Origin: Notospermus geniculatus
Taxonomy: Eukaryota; Nemertea; Pilidiophora; Heteronemertea; Lineidae
Assembly: GCA_002633025.1 (NCBI GenBank)
Contig: NMRB01000093.1
Location: 385,519-449,518 of the forward strand
DNA length: 64,000 nt
Direction: 5' to 3'
Each line of letters starts with the position of its first letter. The first letter of the stretch is position 1. The position numbers and the translations under genes are program-made. Below the pieces are notes generated by a model. That model saw only the letters and a program-made list of their open reading frames with translations. It had not been told where the DNA came from and did no database searches. Positions 25,693 to 39,283 of this stretch are shown here, one piece after another.

Positions 25693-27078
25693 AGTCTGTT
25701 AATGTATCTTCTGTATTTGGCGAAATTGGTCCTTGCAGAAACCATCATCTGCATCTATGACTAAAGTACAGCAGGTTTCCGGGTGCGAGGTAGGCCTGTC
25801 CTTGGGCTCCATGTTCTATACGTCAAAGAATGTCTGATTACTTCAGTTTCAGCTTGTCTAACTGCAATCCAGGTCGGAGGCAGTAAGTCTTGTAGAAACT
25901 CAATAGAGTACAGTCTGTAGGCTATAACATCTATTAGGTTCTACACGAACATGCCCTCTTGTCTAGAAATCACTCTATTCATGACTGTCTGAATGAAGGA
26001 ACAGAGTCCTGTTGATGTCATCCAATATGAAATATTTCTCGTGGTTGTAAGGGTGTGATGACAGTAGTTGGATCAAATTTCTCTCTTTCATCTCATTGTC
26101 TGAATGCTGCCCTGTAGATGCCTGCAGCAGTTACAACAATGTAGATGCTTCCTGCTGTCAATCACTCTCATTCAAATTGACAAAAATCTTCCTGTAGCTT
26201 GACACTCATGCTATGCATAACCTACCTCAATAATCACCTCTGTATAGATAGAAACATTAGCTTCCTAACTTCTATATTTTCATGTGTATATGATATGTAT
26301 TTCAGTGGAAAAGCAACGCTTCTGGGCCCCAAATATCTGTTCCTGTCCATCTCTCTGTTGGCCATTACCATAATATACATGTACAATATCTCCACTTTAT
26401 CGGTTTCATGATAATAAACCTGTTCAAATTTCAAGTCGTGCACACCCTTTCTGTGGGCAAGTTGAGTTCTCTTCTACATGTATATGACTTCATATTTTCA
26501 TACTCTTGGAAAATTCACAACTTCCATAAGTCCTTTTGTGCTTTCACACAAACTTTCGCTCAATTAAAAAGCAGTTCAGTATTTTGCTTTGATCATTGGC
26601 ACTTCATAGGCCTACCGACGGCCATTATGCAAAACATGATACCCTTCAACAGAAGTGGTTGAGAAAGGCCCAGGTTTGGTAACTGAGAAAAGGGTTTTCC
26701 TTAGAAACCATGCTGTGAGATTTGTCCTTTTCTGATACTACATATATTTTTTTGCTTTTCTTGGGCTTTGTTAAATTATCTTAGGAAACTGCTGTTGAGC
26801 TCAGGGATGTGTGACAGCCCCATCATCTACAGCATCTTGATCACTGATGCATGCCTTCTTTTCATGAAATCGTCCTTTTTATCATGTTTATCATTGGCCT
26901 TCAGAAATCATCAACATATAGAGTAGACAAATATCATTTTGATGGTGTATGATTTTATTTTTTATCCTTAGTCATGGACAGATTCAAATTATCAGTACGG
27001 TACATGCAAAAGAGAATGGAAAAGACCTTTGCAACAATTGATAAACTTCTGTCTAATTCTATTTGCAAAACTTTTCAG

Positions 27079-27250
27079 GCCAACAAGTCCCACCCTGGGT
27101 GCATTACCACCGATAGAGAAGGGAAACAAGGACCTCGGGCCTCATTCAGGACTTAATCCAACCCAACCACCACCAGGAGACCAAAGGAGATTTGATTCCA
27201 CCGGAATGTTCCACTGGTGCCCTGAGAGAAAGTTTGAAGACATCCTTATT
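27079..27250 (+). CDS. KCNMA1: Slo1 exon b, linker end and RCK2 start (copy 2)
   Basis: Second copy of exon b, identical in translation to 22252-22423. The two differences (Thr acg/aca, Leu cta/ctg) are synonymous. Acceptor cttttcag, donor gtaagt. It is followed at normal spacing by exon c (27350) and by the complete exon d (27770), so this set continues into the rest of the gene. Confidence 0.92.
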
Positions 27251-27349
27251 GTAAGTCGTCACTGAAGACAGAGGGGCTGATTGACCTATCCAGTGGTGTT
27301 TTCCTGAGTTGTCATCCCATCTAACTGACATTCCACCTTTTTCTTTCAG

Positions 27350-27574
27350 GATCGTGATCAAGCTGCATTGACTATCCTCAGCAATCATGTTGTCGTTTGT
27401 TTGTTTGCTGATCCTCATTCACCCTTGATAGGGTTACGCAATCTTGTCATGCCACTCCGAGCAAGCAATTTCCATTTTCACGAGTTGAAGCATACGGTTA
27501 TTGTTGGAAATGGCGAATATATACGACGAGAGTGGAAGACGTTACAAAACTTTCCAAAGATCTCAGTTCTTACG
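27350..27574 (+). CDS. KCNMA1: Slo1 exon c, first part of RCK2 (copy 2)
   Basis: 225-bp exon, phase 0/0, same protein as 22522-22746 with one synonymous change (Glu gag/gaa). It is the copy that connects physically to the intact exon d. The intron that follows lacks the 197-bp MITE present after copy 1. Confidence 0.93.
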
Positions 27575-27769
27575 GTAAGCCAATAAAACCACTGACTATT
27601 ACCATAAAGACATAAATGCTATTACTTGAATCTCACCAACATCTTGCTTCCTCATGATCTTGTGCAACACATTCTATGTTGATACACTTCCAGTGATTAG
27701 CTATAGGAATTAGCGGCAAGCAACCCACGTTTTACAGGAAAGATGTAATAATCTTTCTATCTGTTACAG

Positions 27770-28079
27770 GGCTCACCACTTAACCGAGCCAACCTTCGTG
27801 CGGTGAACATCAACCTCTGTGATATGTGTGTGATATTATCAGCCAGGAAAACGGCCTCGGAAGATCCCACCTTAGTTGACAAGGAGGCCATCCTGTGTTC
27901 TCTGAACATCAAGGCGATGACATTTGACGACAGTATAGGCCTACTGCAAGCATCTAATCAACAACAAAACATTGGTTTCCTACCGCCAGGGCTCTCGCCA
28001 TTGGGATCACCCGTCAAGAATGCAAATACTAGGAGGGGATCAACCTTTGGGGCCAACATCCCCATGATTACAGAACTAG
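27770..28079 (+). CDS. KCNMA1: Slo1 exon d, RCK2 core (complete)
   Basis: 310-bp exon, 103 codons plus one base; acceptor ctgttacag, donor gtaagt. It encodes [21 protein letters not shown], the variable segment [29 protein letters not shown], a glycine/proline-rich loop, then NIPMITEL. This is the RCK2 stretch leading to the calcium bowl. The loop after [10 protein letters not shown] is longer and Asn/Gln-rich compared with the vertebrate protein as I know it. A 280-bp MITE begins only eight bases past the exon end, so the donor consensus survives with its last bases supplied by the insertion's TA target site. Confidence 0.95.
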
Positions 28080-28086
28080 GTAAGTA

Positions 28087-28366
28087 TAGTACGTTGCACA
28101 ATTGACCTACCTTTATCCGTGTACCTTCCGTGTACGGCGTCGCAGGAAAGTACGCTTCAGTTCACTGCGTACGGTACAGGTGCGTCACTCGTCTCTTCGG
28201 CGTGACGTCCGCGCACCACGGGCAAATGACGTTACGTCTTCATTGCGTGCCTTCCACGACGGTGCGCGATGTCCGCAAAAGTTATGAGGACGGTACGTGC
28301 ATGACGCTGCATGTGGCACGTGGATGGTGCGCGGCGTGGAAGGGAGGTCAATTGTGCAACGTACTG
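28087..28366. mobile_element. MITE family 1, beside the exon d donor
   Basis: 280 bp, TA-flanked, ends TAGTACGTTGCACAATTG and CAATTGTGCAACGTACTG. It begins eight bases after the end of exon d; the TA duplication supplies the last two bases of gtaagTA. The splice consensus is preserved, so the insertion is probably tolerated. Confidence 0.88.
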
Positions 28367-28478
28367 TAGCTCCAGCCGGATAAACTGATTTTATCTATCA
28401 ACTCAAGCGTACTGTTTCTAAACCATCTGTTTTGAAATTACATGTACTACAACTGCTACTTCTGCATTTCAATTCCAG

Positions 28479-28609
28479 CAAATGATAGTAATGTACAGTT
28501 CCTGGACCAGGATGATGATGATGATCCTGACACAGAGCTCTACATGACTCAGCCATTTGCCTGTGGTACAGCGTTCGCTGTTAGTGTACTTGACTCACTG
28601 ATGAGTACA
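28479..28609 (+). CDS. KCNMA1: Slo1 exon e, calcium bowl
   Basis: 131-bp exon starting with two bases that complete an Ala codon (phase 1 from exon d) and ending phase 0 at ...DSLMST before gtaagt. It contains the calcium bowl [12 protein letters not shown], whose acidic residues form the high-affinity Ca2+ site of RCK2 in Slo1 proteins, followed by [20 protein letters not shown]. All the run of five Asp is intact, so calcium sensing at this site is expected to be normal. Confidence 0.97.
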
Positions 28610-28895
28610 GTAAGTTTTACGCACTTTTCTTCCACAACATCCCTTTCTTCCAAGATCTTAAAATAAATGTTCTATCAAATGTTCTACACCAAAGTGTCTT
28701 TTAGGAAAATACGATGGGTATCCCCCCAAGCCTTTGTACTTTGATGACAGCTTGACTTTGTGTAGGCATTTGATTGGCTCTACCTATATCACAGTTTCAG
28801 AAGTTTTCTCTTTATTACATATTCATTGATCATATTTAGTCATGGCTTTCCTTCTATCAACCATAAGGCTCGATTAGGCCATGGGGTAGGATTCG

Positions 28896-30562
<1,667 letters not shown>

Positions 30563-30840
30563 AGCTGGAACAAATTCTCGCTGAAGGTGCAGGGATGCGG
30601 GGAGGTTACAGTACACCAGAGACGTTAGCCAATAGAAATCGGTGTCGTGTCAAACAAATCTCTCTCTTTGAAGGACCACTGTCACAATATGGGGTAAGTT
30701 TGATGAATTCAACATGGCCGCAAACATGATTTCATGGATCATATCTGGAGAAACTTGTCTTTACCTATACTCATTTCTCTACACCAACTACCCGGTAATG
30801 TCAAATACTTATAATGCATACCATTATAATATTGGGCTTA

Positions 30841-31117
30841 CAGTATGTTGCACAATTGACCTCCCTTCCGTGCCGCGCACCATCCGCATACCACATGCAG
30901 TGTCATGTGCATACCGTCCTCGTATCTTCCGCGGACGTCGTGCACCGTCATGGTAGGCATCCAGTGAAGACGTAACGTCATTCGCCCGTGGTGCACGGAC
31001 GTCACGCAGAAGAGACACGTGACGCACCCGTACATACGCAATGAACTGAAGCGTACCTTCCGCGTAATGTTCGTGGAAGGTACGTGGATAAAAGTAGGTC
31101 ACTTGTGCAACGTACTG
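30841..31117. mobile_element. MITE family 1, inverted copy
   Basis: 277 bp, TA-flanked, ends CAGTATGTTGCACAATTGACC and GTCACTTGTGCAACGTACTG. The internal sequence matches the reverse complement of the two sister copies. Located in the intron after exon f, 147 bp from the donor. Confidence 0.87.
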
Positions 31118-31904
31118 TACACAAATGCTTGCTGACATCTCGGCTTAGAAGTCTCATCTTGAACCACACCCAGGATTAAGATCACACCGCCTTCGGTCTT
31201 TGTTCTGTGTGGAGAGTATAGTCTGAAGACAAAATGACCAAAGGCAGGCCTCTATGTTTCAAGATGGGGAGTCAGTGCTTTGTGCCCTCCTCTTAAAAAA
31301 AGGGTAACTAATCATTTGCAATGGCACATGTAGCTATTTTGCCTCAACTTTATCAACCAGTCATCTAATTGTCGCTTGCAAAGTTGATATAATGTTTTTA
31401 TTTTCCGTTTATGAACAGAGTGAGGTAAACATACGTTAGTAAATAAAACCCTTTAAAGCACCTGTTTCCAATCTGTAGTCCTGTCATTTGTCATCAGATG
31501 GAGTTACATGTACATGTATCAATCTATAGTTCTGGCAGTTTTCATGAGATGGGGTAACATGTATAAGCCGGGATTTTGTTTCCTATCAACTTTGTGTGGG
31601 TGATGTTTTGATGTTATGAGATGTCATCAGATGGATCTGTTGTTTCATGTGGTCTGCCTCCATTCGAGACAATTATGTTTGTAACATCTGCCCCTTCTGT
31701 GCTTAACCCTTTCAGTGCATATGCCAATCTCCGGTAGGTATGAGGCCACATATCATCAAGAATATTCTAACCTCTAGGACTAGGAGTGGTGGATTATTGT
31801 GCTGTTTCTTTTACTAAGTTGGGTTGGTTAAAGGTTTTTGGAATCCATTTTCTGAAACACAGCTGCCATCTTGATCATTAATTAACAATACATTCAGGTG
31901 CGCA

Positions 31905-32275
31905 GAACCAGGATTTTTGGGGGGGTCAGGGCCGCGGAAGGCGCCTGAGCCGACGGAGGTCTCCCCAGAAAATTTGTAAATCTAGAAGGCCGTAGAAGCA
32001 ATATCCTGATATTGTCGCAAATTTTTGAGAAAAAAATGGTGGGGTGGAGAGTGGGGGTTTTTGACATGCGTCGACGGGGGTCTGGGGGGTCTCCCCAGAA
32101 AATTTTTAAATCTAGAAGGCCGTAGAAGCGATTTCCTGGCATCTCAGTATCAAAACGGAAGTTTATTTTTACATGTTGTTGCTTATTGTCACAAATTATT
32201 GAGAAAAAAATGGTGGGGTGGAGAGCGGGGGTTTTTGACTCCCCCAACCCCCCCCACTGGAACCGCGCCTGACAT
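31905..32275. mobile_element. G-rich repeat element with internal duplication
   Basis: Two direct copies of a unit containing ggtctccccagaaaattt, ctagaaggccgtagaagc and ttgagaaaaaaatggtgggg (first at about 31960-32060, second at 32090-32240). The same style of sequence (gggggtctggggaaaattt) occurs at 62740-62765. It looks like remnants of one interspersed family; no coding content. Confidence 0.55.
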
Positions 32276-33429
32276 CATCTGAAAATGACAATGATTAAAT
32301 CTGGTGCAGTTGGGAACCTGCCAGCAGGCATGGCAAGCTGGAACTCAAATCTCCTTTCTCCAACCTAACATTGTGAACAAAACTCGAAGATGGAATTCTC
32401 TTGGCAAATTCATTGAAGAATAGATTCCTGTTAAAATAACTATGTGTGACTGGAATTCAAGATGTATTAAGTTCAATAGTAGACAGCTGAGAGAACTCTG
32501 TCTTTAAGTTTACATTTTAGTCAGAAACTTGATGATGATTTCAGTGATGTGCTGTCCTTTTCAGTGAATGTGAACATTTTGTTTCAATAAAGAGAATCTA
32601 TGTTGCATTGATTTCATTTTGAGGGTGCTGAAATACTACGACAGTACTGAGTGAGCATTTTGGTTACTCGTGACCCATCTCACTGATGTTTTCTTAGGGC
32701 CCGTCTCAAAATTGTTTTGGTGACAAAAAAACCGAAGTGACTTCGTCTGGGGGAGGGGGTTCTCGATTTGGGGAAGCCCACTCTTTTTTGAAAAAATTGG
32801 CATCACTCTTTTTTCATTCAATATAGATTTTACCATAAATAAATATTGCTTTCTTGGTTTACTAGTGTCTTCACATGTTTTTCTTTATCATCTTATTCCA
32901 TGCCTAACGTCCCTACATGGATGAAGCCAATGTCAAGTGCCCACTTCATCTTTTCAAGGGGGGAGGGGGTCAGGGAAAAGATGAAGTCACTTCGTCTTTT
33001 TTGGCATCAATGTAATTTTGAGATGCTCCTTAGATGACCTAAACATGTTGTATATTGTATAAAGCATCTGAACGCTGTGATTCCACTAGCACACTGCACA
33101 CTCAGATCTGGGCATGAATGGCCACATATCAATTTGGCAGGGTCCTGACTCACTGGACACACTCTCTCCATCAATTATGTAAGCTTGTAGCATTGGCATC
33201 AAATATTAAATCTGTCAAATCTGCTAAACAGACTGATCTAATTTTATGTCACGATTATGGCCCTGTTTGGGACCTTTCATCAGCATGTTTCGGTATTGCT
33301 GTTCGGAGGAATTTAGGCCCAATAAATTTCTTCCCATTTATCTCCGTTTAACTGTTATAATATGTATCTATAAAACTTCTAAAAATTGCATCATTATCAA
33401 GCAGCTTAGAAAACATATCCTTTTTTCAG

Positions 33430-33600
33430 GAGGGAGGGAAGTACGGAGAATTATTTCAAGCTGCACTGAAGAATTACGGGATCCTTTGTATTGGTCTGTA
33501 TCGGTTTCGAGACACCAATTCGTCCGTGCGGAGTCCTTCATCTAAACGATACGTCATCACCAACCCACCAGATGATTTTGCTCTTTTACCAACCGATCAG
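33430..33600 (+). CDS. KCNMA1: Slo1 exon g, end of RCK2
   Basis: 171-bp exon, 57 codons, phase 0/0; acceptor ttttttcag, donor gtatga. It encodes [20 protein letters not shown], then IGLYRFRD, a Ser-rich stretch, and [19 protein letters not shown], matching the last conserved block of Slo1. In vertebrate BK channels the next exon opens with IFCLMQFD. Here two later exons both start with an equivalent VFC motif in the right phase. Confidence 0.95.
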
Positions 33601-36232
33601 GTATGATCCAGCTTTGTTTTTTTAATTGGATTAACTATGTTAACATTATTTCCTGAGGCCCTTGCATTGGATTTAAACCCTTCCCTAAAATGGTCACCTT
33701 GAAACAAGGTTTTTGGATGCCAGAATTGAATATCATATATTTAGTTTTTCTGTCACATATTCTGAATATAAAAGAAAGGAATATTTTAACTTTCCCATCT
33801 CATCGAAATCCAATGGCATGTTTTGAGGACCAATTGTTTTTGTGAGAAACAGTGTTTTCTCGCTGTTATCATTGAAAAATTCCCTCAGCTTTGAATCTAG
33901 GAGGGTTTTTGCTGAAAGGCAGGTGATTGCCTCAAACAACGGCTGGGCCAAGTTTCTTCTAAACAGGTTGAATACTATTAGAATAAATTTAATATATTTT
34001 TAAATTAAATTACATCAGTAAACAGCACCTAGTGATTAATCCACAGGCTTTAAACTCATGAATTTCATTCCTTTTCATCATTATTCTAACTATCATGCAA
34101 ATGAAAGGTGCTATGCTTGCGTCCTATTTTGCTGTTGTACGGCTCTAAACAACATACATTCCAAACAGTTCTGAATGATGATCCTACATGTAATTTGAAA
34201 AATCAACATGATATTAATAGTGTGAACCCTTTGGATCCTGCACAGCCAGCCATCCCTACACACACTCTGCCTCAGTTTCCCTTAACCAAATTGCCAGATG
34301 TCCACCAGTTTAAGTCCTCATTATCAGTCTGACTCAATTTCGGCTCTTTGGCCCTAAAGCCTAGAACATTACCCAAGCTGCAAGTAAAAATTTTATGACC
34401 AGACCCATCGCCACTTCATTGGATTGTTATTCTCCCTGTCGTGCACATACATAATTTATTTCTCTTGATTATCAGGTACAGTCTTTTATGGACAACTGGC
34501 GTTTTTGCGAATTCACCATGTAGCCTAATATCTATTTCAAAGTGCACACATGAGGTGTGGATCCCATGATAATGATAATGGGAACCTCTCAGAGTGAAAG
34601 GTGTCCAAGTACAAAACCATCGTCTGGGTCGAATTTGATCGTCAGACAAATTGTTCTTTCATTATTTACATCTTGATATTTAGAAGTCATTATAGCCAAA
34701 AGTCATACTGTCATACTTGCTTTTGCTTTAGGTGGCAGCGTTATTCCCAGGCTCAGGAACATATCAGAATGAATTTCTGTGACCATAGATTGTAATCATG
34801 ATGAGGTCAGTTGTTAAGTGTGAAAGAATAGGCATGATATTTGAAATTTATAGGTGATGCTGTGCATGTCAGAACATTTGAAAACATCTTAGTTGTCAGT
34901 CTTTCGTCAGAAAAAAGGGAATGTTGTTCACTGCTATGAGTGGACGTACATGTATAGTCTGTCTTCTCATTCTCCTGAAATGCTTGATAATTTAGACCAT
35001 GACATGAAAGTGCAGTAATACTGAACGTAAAAGTTTTTCCTGGTGCTGAAGCCATATGTTTCTTTATTTCTTGGTTTACGGGACATCGGCCTGCTTTTTG
35101 GCGATTTTGGAAAAAGCTATAATTCAGAAATTATTTTGAAAGTTTTATTCCCATCCACGGATCAATCCACCAATTGGAAGAAAAGTTGAAAATTCTCGAT
35201 ATCTTTATGCCCCGGCTGCATGTCAAGTTGAAATTTAATTGCATGTAAAAGTATACCTAATCATAAAAATGTCATCGGACATGGTGGGGTGCAGCAAACC
35301 ATGTCATGAGGAAGCTGCCTTTGCCTCCAGGCGACCAGCTGGAACAGTTCATCGAAGCTGATAAAGACAAAGATGTCAGGTGGTGCATCTTGATGACCGC
35401 AATGTGCTGTTAGCTGCCTCTGATTCTCGTAATCGGAGATCACAACAGAAGTTAACGGTAGCTGACTACCATAAACCAAGAAATAAAACTTGTGGCTTAA
35501 TGCTGGTGGTTTTACCACAGCGCAGGCATACGGGTACCGAGAATGTGAGTACTTTGTGGAGCTGACTGGGGCTGAAAAGAGAGAAATAGAGAAATAAAGT
35601 GCCTTGCTGTAAGGTTAAGAACTAATGCAGTCATTGTCGTCAGGTCTGATGGCAGAAGAGTAACCACTAACATCAAACAATTCATTTCCCCTAACAAATT
35701 CAATCATAAGATAAGCCTCGGCATCTGCCAGTGATCCGCTTTGCTTGCATGATTCCAACTAACGTAACCTCAGTGCAACCTCATGGTACCTGTGACCGAC
35801 CTCTTGAGCCAAACAATTAGTCAGGTCAAAACTTTCTCAAAAAACCAGTCCTTGACGATCACATGATTATTATAAAAACTGCTGCAGGTAAGTTTCTGTA
35901 CAGTAATATTTATCATTTGAATGTTTTCTCTTCCCATGGTAATTTACATCATACTAACTTCAGTTTTCATGATCTACCAATGCCATGGCATCAAATGCAC
36001 CGAGACAGAACATTTACTTTGCGATGACCCTGTCATTGGAATGACCAAAGAGTAACTTTTAAACATTCAATCAGTCTTTTGGTTTGGCCATTGGTTTCAT
36101 ACTAACAACAGTGATGGTTTACTCTCTTTCAGGTCAAAGTAACTTCATCTGACCTTGACCTTAACCTTGACCAACTCATATATCCTTGACATTACCTTTC
36201 TAACCTTTGGGCATTTGTTTCTCCTCTCTTAG
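33601..36232 (+). other. Slo1 intron g-h
   Basis: Mostly featureless intron. Two weak exon candidates are noted in the findings (34732-34782 and around 35297-35415). No clear mobile element recognised. Confidence 0.5.
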
Positions 36233-36340
36233 GTTTTCTGTTTTGTGTCTAGTAACCTTGACCTAACCGAGAGCCCTGACACGAGGAATGAGAAACGTAA
36301 GGGTTCCCGGCCATCACATATCTCGTCACTGTTCCGCTAG
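36233..36340 (+). CDS. KCNMA1: Slo1 alternative last exon h (C-terminus ...SSLFR)
   Basis: After a pyrimidine-rich acceptor (tttctcctctcttag), a phase-0 frame of 35 codons begins VFCFVSSNLDLTESP, ends HISSLFR, and closes with tag. It starts with the same VFC motif as exon i and as the corresponding part of other Slo1 proteins (IFCL), then diverges into a Lys/Arg/Ser-rich tail with no donor site before the stop. I infer a last exon alternative to 46445-46570, giving a different cytoplasmic tail. Slo1 genes in other animals are known for variable C-termini that affect trafficking. A transcript is needed to confirm it; the motif match makes chance unlikely. Confidence 0.72.
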   Translation, partial: VFCFVSSNLDLTESPDTRNEKRKGSRPSHISSLFR

Positions 36341-36978
36341 TCGTTACACACGCCAGAACACACTTCTGTAAGATTTCATTAAAAATCAGTGGTATCACCC
36401 TCCGTGCATCTTGACCTATATGGTCAGTGTTCACCACGCCATCCCTTCTAAAAATCCTACCAGAATTGGAATTGCATTGTCTGCAGGATCGCTTAGGAAC
36501 ATAGACCTCAATAGGTCAAGATGCCTCCATGTTGTGACGTGTTTCCTCCAGAAAATGATGAAGTAGGTGGGACAAATTGGGGAACCATTGTCGTGAATAA
36601 TGTAGAAGATGATTACTCTAATGCATGATAAAGTTGATGTCAGAGCATTCCATCCTAAACATGAGTCACACCCTGAACTAGAAGTATGTATCTTTTATGA
36701 CGAGGAAGCTGAAAAATCATTCTGTTGTATCCATAGTACTGGATGATGCGGTGCCAATGCAAAAATTTATGATTTCCTCCATTACCGGTAGTAAAGCATT
36801 CAGTTTCGAGAAAATGAATGTCAATATCATACCACATATTTTCTTGTTAGGGCTAATGTGATTTTGTGTTTTTTCGTAGTAATATCTACATGTAGTGACT
36901 TTCAAAAATACCAATGTCAGCAAATTCTGCGAAGTGGAATTCACTATCTTCAGTAGGGTTTAAACAGGAAACAATATA

Positions 36979-37152
36979 CAGTGGAACCTCCCTGGACACC
37001 TCTGCCAGGAGGACACCTCTCTATTAAGGACACCATCGTTCCATCCCAAATTGACTGTTTCTATTCATTTTGACCTCTGTAATCAGGACACCTCTCAATT
37101 AAGAACAGCATTTGTCAGTCCCAGAGGTGTCCTTAATAGAGAGGTTCCAGTG
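36979..37152. mobile_element. 174-bp MITE (CAGTGGAACC), TA target site
   Basis: Ends CAGTGGAACCTCCCTGGACA and GAGAGGTTCCAGTG, TA on both sides, with internal repeats of ggacacctct. Tc1/mariner-type by its TA flanks and CAGT ends. Confidence 0.85.
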
Positions 37153-37654
37153 TACATGTACATGTATCACTTTTTGGTGTCTTGTCACAATGCTGTGACC
37201 GAGAGCATTCTCCTCAAAACAGAATTACCGTACCGGTCTGCTTGAAGTCAACAAAATTGCTGTATTCAATTTGGACTCTCACTCGAAGTACATCTTCCTG
37301 AAGCCAGTTCAAGGAAGCCTGGCACACATTTACTGCAAGAGGTCCTTTTGCAGAGTCATACTACCTGGTGTATCATTCAGTATGGAGGAAACACAAGTCC
37401 CAATCAGTGATTTTAGTCCTTGCGTTTAATATGTTTTTATCAAAGCATGCATTTGGAATGATTCCTCTGTAGCGTCTTTTTGTCATGTACAAGTGACAGT
37501 ATATAGTCAGTGTCTTTGTGTCAGTGAAAAAGATGTAACTTGGCATAGTTTTGTGTCTTGTTAGAATGTCTTGCGTTTGACGTTAGTAGACACTGAGTAT
37601 AAAAGATGCACTTCGCTGCAAACTGCTGTAACTCAATATAGTGAAGTACTTATT

Positions 37655-38836
37655 TGCTGTTTCTTGAAAAAAGATCTTTGCTAAAACCTGGCATCCACTA
37701 GGGCGCGGACGCAGAATGCAATGGGGCTGTTCACTTAAGGCTCAATTGTACAATATAAATCTAAGAATTACATTGCCCTGGCCACTTTCTTGCTTATGTC
37801 ATACTCCCCTCACGCCTGACTGCACAACCCTCTACTGGAGAGTCTACTCAGGCCAACAGGCCAAAGATGTGGTTCTTGGGATTTTGTAAAATTGACCCTT
37901 AAGTGAACAGCCCCTTTAGTAAATCCGCATTCATTCAGCAACCTCTCCGCATATTCTTGAAAGATTCTGTTCAGTCTTTATCATTCCTAAACATTTCCCA
38001 GCGTTTCTGCACTTTCGGGACAGGGCAAAATGCCCAATAGTCATTGACGCGGGAAGAATGCTGAAATGACATTGTTTGCTTCTGCAACCCTTCCTAATGT
38101 TGTCGGCGCTCTAGTGGACGCCACCCATTCGTGGTAAATGGAATTATTCCAGTGCTATTCCTTTGTTGGACACACCCTTTTAATAGGTGTTCATAGAGTT
38201 GGAAACCCCTTCCTTACTTGAAAAGCAGGATGACATAACAGAAACTGATGCCTGGTCAGGTATCCCCTATTGTGCTATAAATAGTACCATAATCACATGT
38301 GGATTATGATTGGACATGGGGAAGTTAAGTTTGGTGAATGAGTAAAGCGGCCTATCCACGTACAATATTATTGCACAATATATTATTTGCTGTTTCTTGA
38401 AAAAAGATCTTTGCTAAAACCTGGCATCCACTAGGGTGCGGACAAAACGCAAAATGCAAAGGGGCTGTTCACTTAAGGCTCAATTGTACAATATAAATCT
38501 AAGAATTACATTGCCCTGCCCACTTTCTTGCTTATGTCATACTCCCCTCACGCCTGACTGCACAACCCTCTACTGGAGAGTCTACTCAGGCCAACAGGCC
38601 AAAGATGTGGTTCTTGGGATTTTGTAAAATTGACCCTTAAGTGAACAGCCCCTTTAGTAAATCCGCATTCATTCAGCAACCTCTCCTCTTGAAAGATTCC
38701 GTTCACTGTCTTTATCATTCCTAAACATTTCCCAGCGTTTCTGCACTTTCGGGACAGGGCAAAATGCCCAATAGTCATTGACGCGGGAAGAATGCTGAAA
38801 TGACATTGTTTGCTTCTGCAACCCTTCCTAATGTTG
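37655..38836. repeat. Direct repeat pair of about 450 bp (D4)
   Basis: Copies at 37655-38105 and 38383-38836. Each contains a TIR-bounded insert (ggggctgttcacttaagg ... ccttaagtgaacagcccc) of about 190 bp. Copy 1 also has the outer ends ggcatccactagggcgc (37691) and gcgctctagtggacgcc (about 38107), so a MITE seems to sit inside another MITE. Copy 2 lacks the outer right end. Confidence 0.8.
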
Positions 38837-39283
38837 TCGCACACCGAAATGTTTAGTGTACACAAAACCAGCCATGGGCGCAGCCATCTTTGATGCAATG
38901 CATTATGTCCATGAATAGCCAGGACTCTGTATAAGAATGCGACAAAATTGTCAGATATTTCCTAAAATCTCTCGTAGTGCTCGTGGTGGTGTTATGGGCA
39001 TCCGGGCAATTTTTTCATCTGTCAGTAAAAGCTATCCGCGGATGTAAAAATTTCTGAAAAGAACTTGAATGCAAAAATGTTGATTTTAGGTCACTTTGGA
39101 AATCGCGAAATTTGGGCAATTTCTATGACAGCAGATTCAAGGTCATCACTATGCGTTTATAGCCAGATAATTTGCCTATCATATGCAGAAAACCGCATTC
39201 AATTATCATCAACCAGTTCTGAGAAAAACAACATTTTCACTGTCCATTTACTAATTTCCAAGGCTGTACATGTAGGCCTACAT

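Larger units (their letters stand above)
23211..27841. repeat. Tandem duplication D2, copy 2
   Basis: Second copy, continuing into the complete exon d. Exons b and c here encode the same protein as in copy 1. This is the copy in line with the downstream gene. Confidence 0.95.
30694..33429 (+). other. Slo1 intron f-g
   Basis: Holds an inverted MITE (30841-31117), a G-rich repeated element (31905-32275) and an imperfect inverted repeat (32698-33026, ends tctcaaaattg and caatgtaattttgaga, with gaagtgacttcgtc inside each arm). No exon seen. Confidence 0.6.

Noticed and set aside
35297-35415. Frame reading HVMRKLPLPPGDQLEQF and on, protein-like
   Set aside because: Looks somewhat coding but has no clear splice sites, ends soon after, and matches nothing I know; too weak to call.
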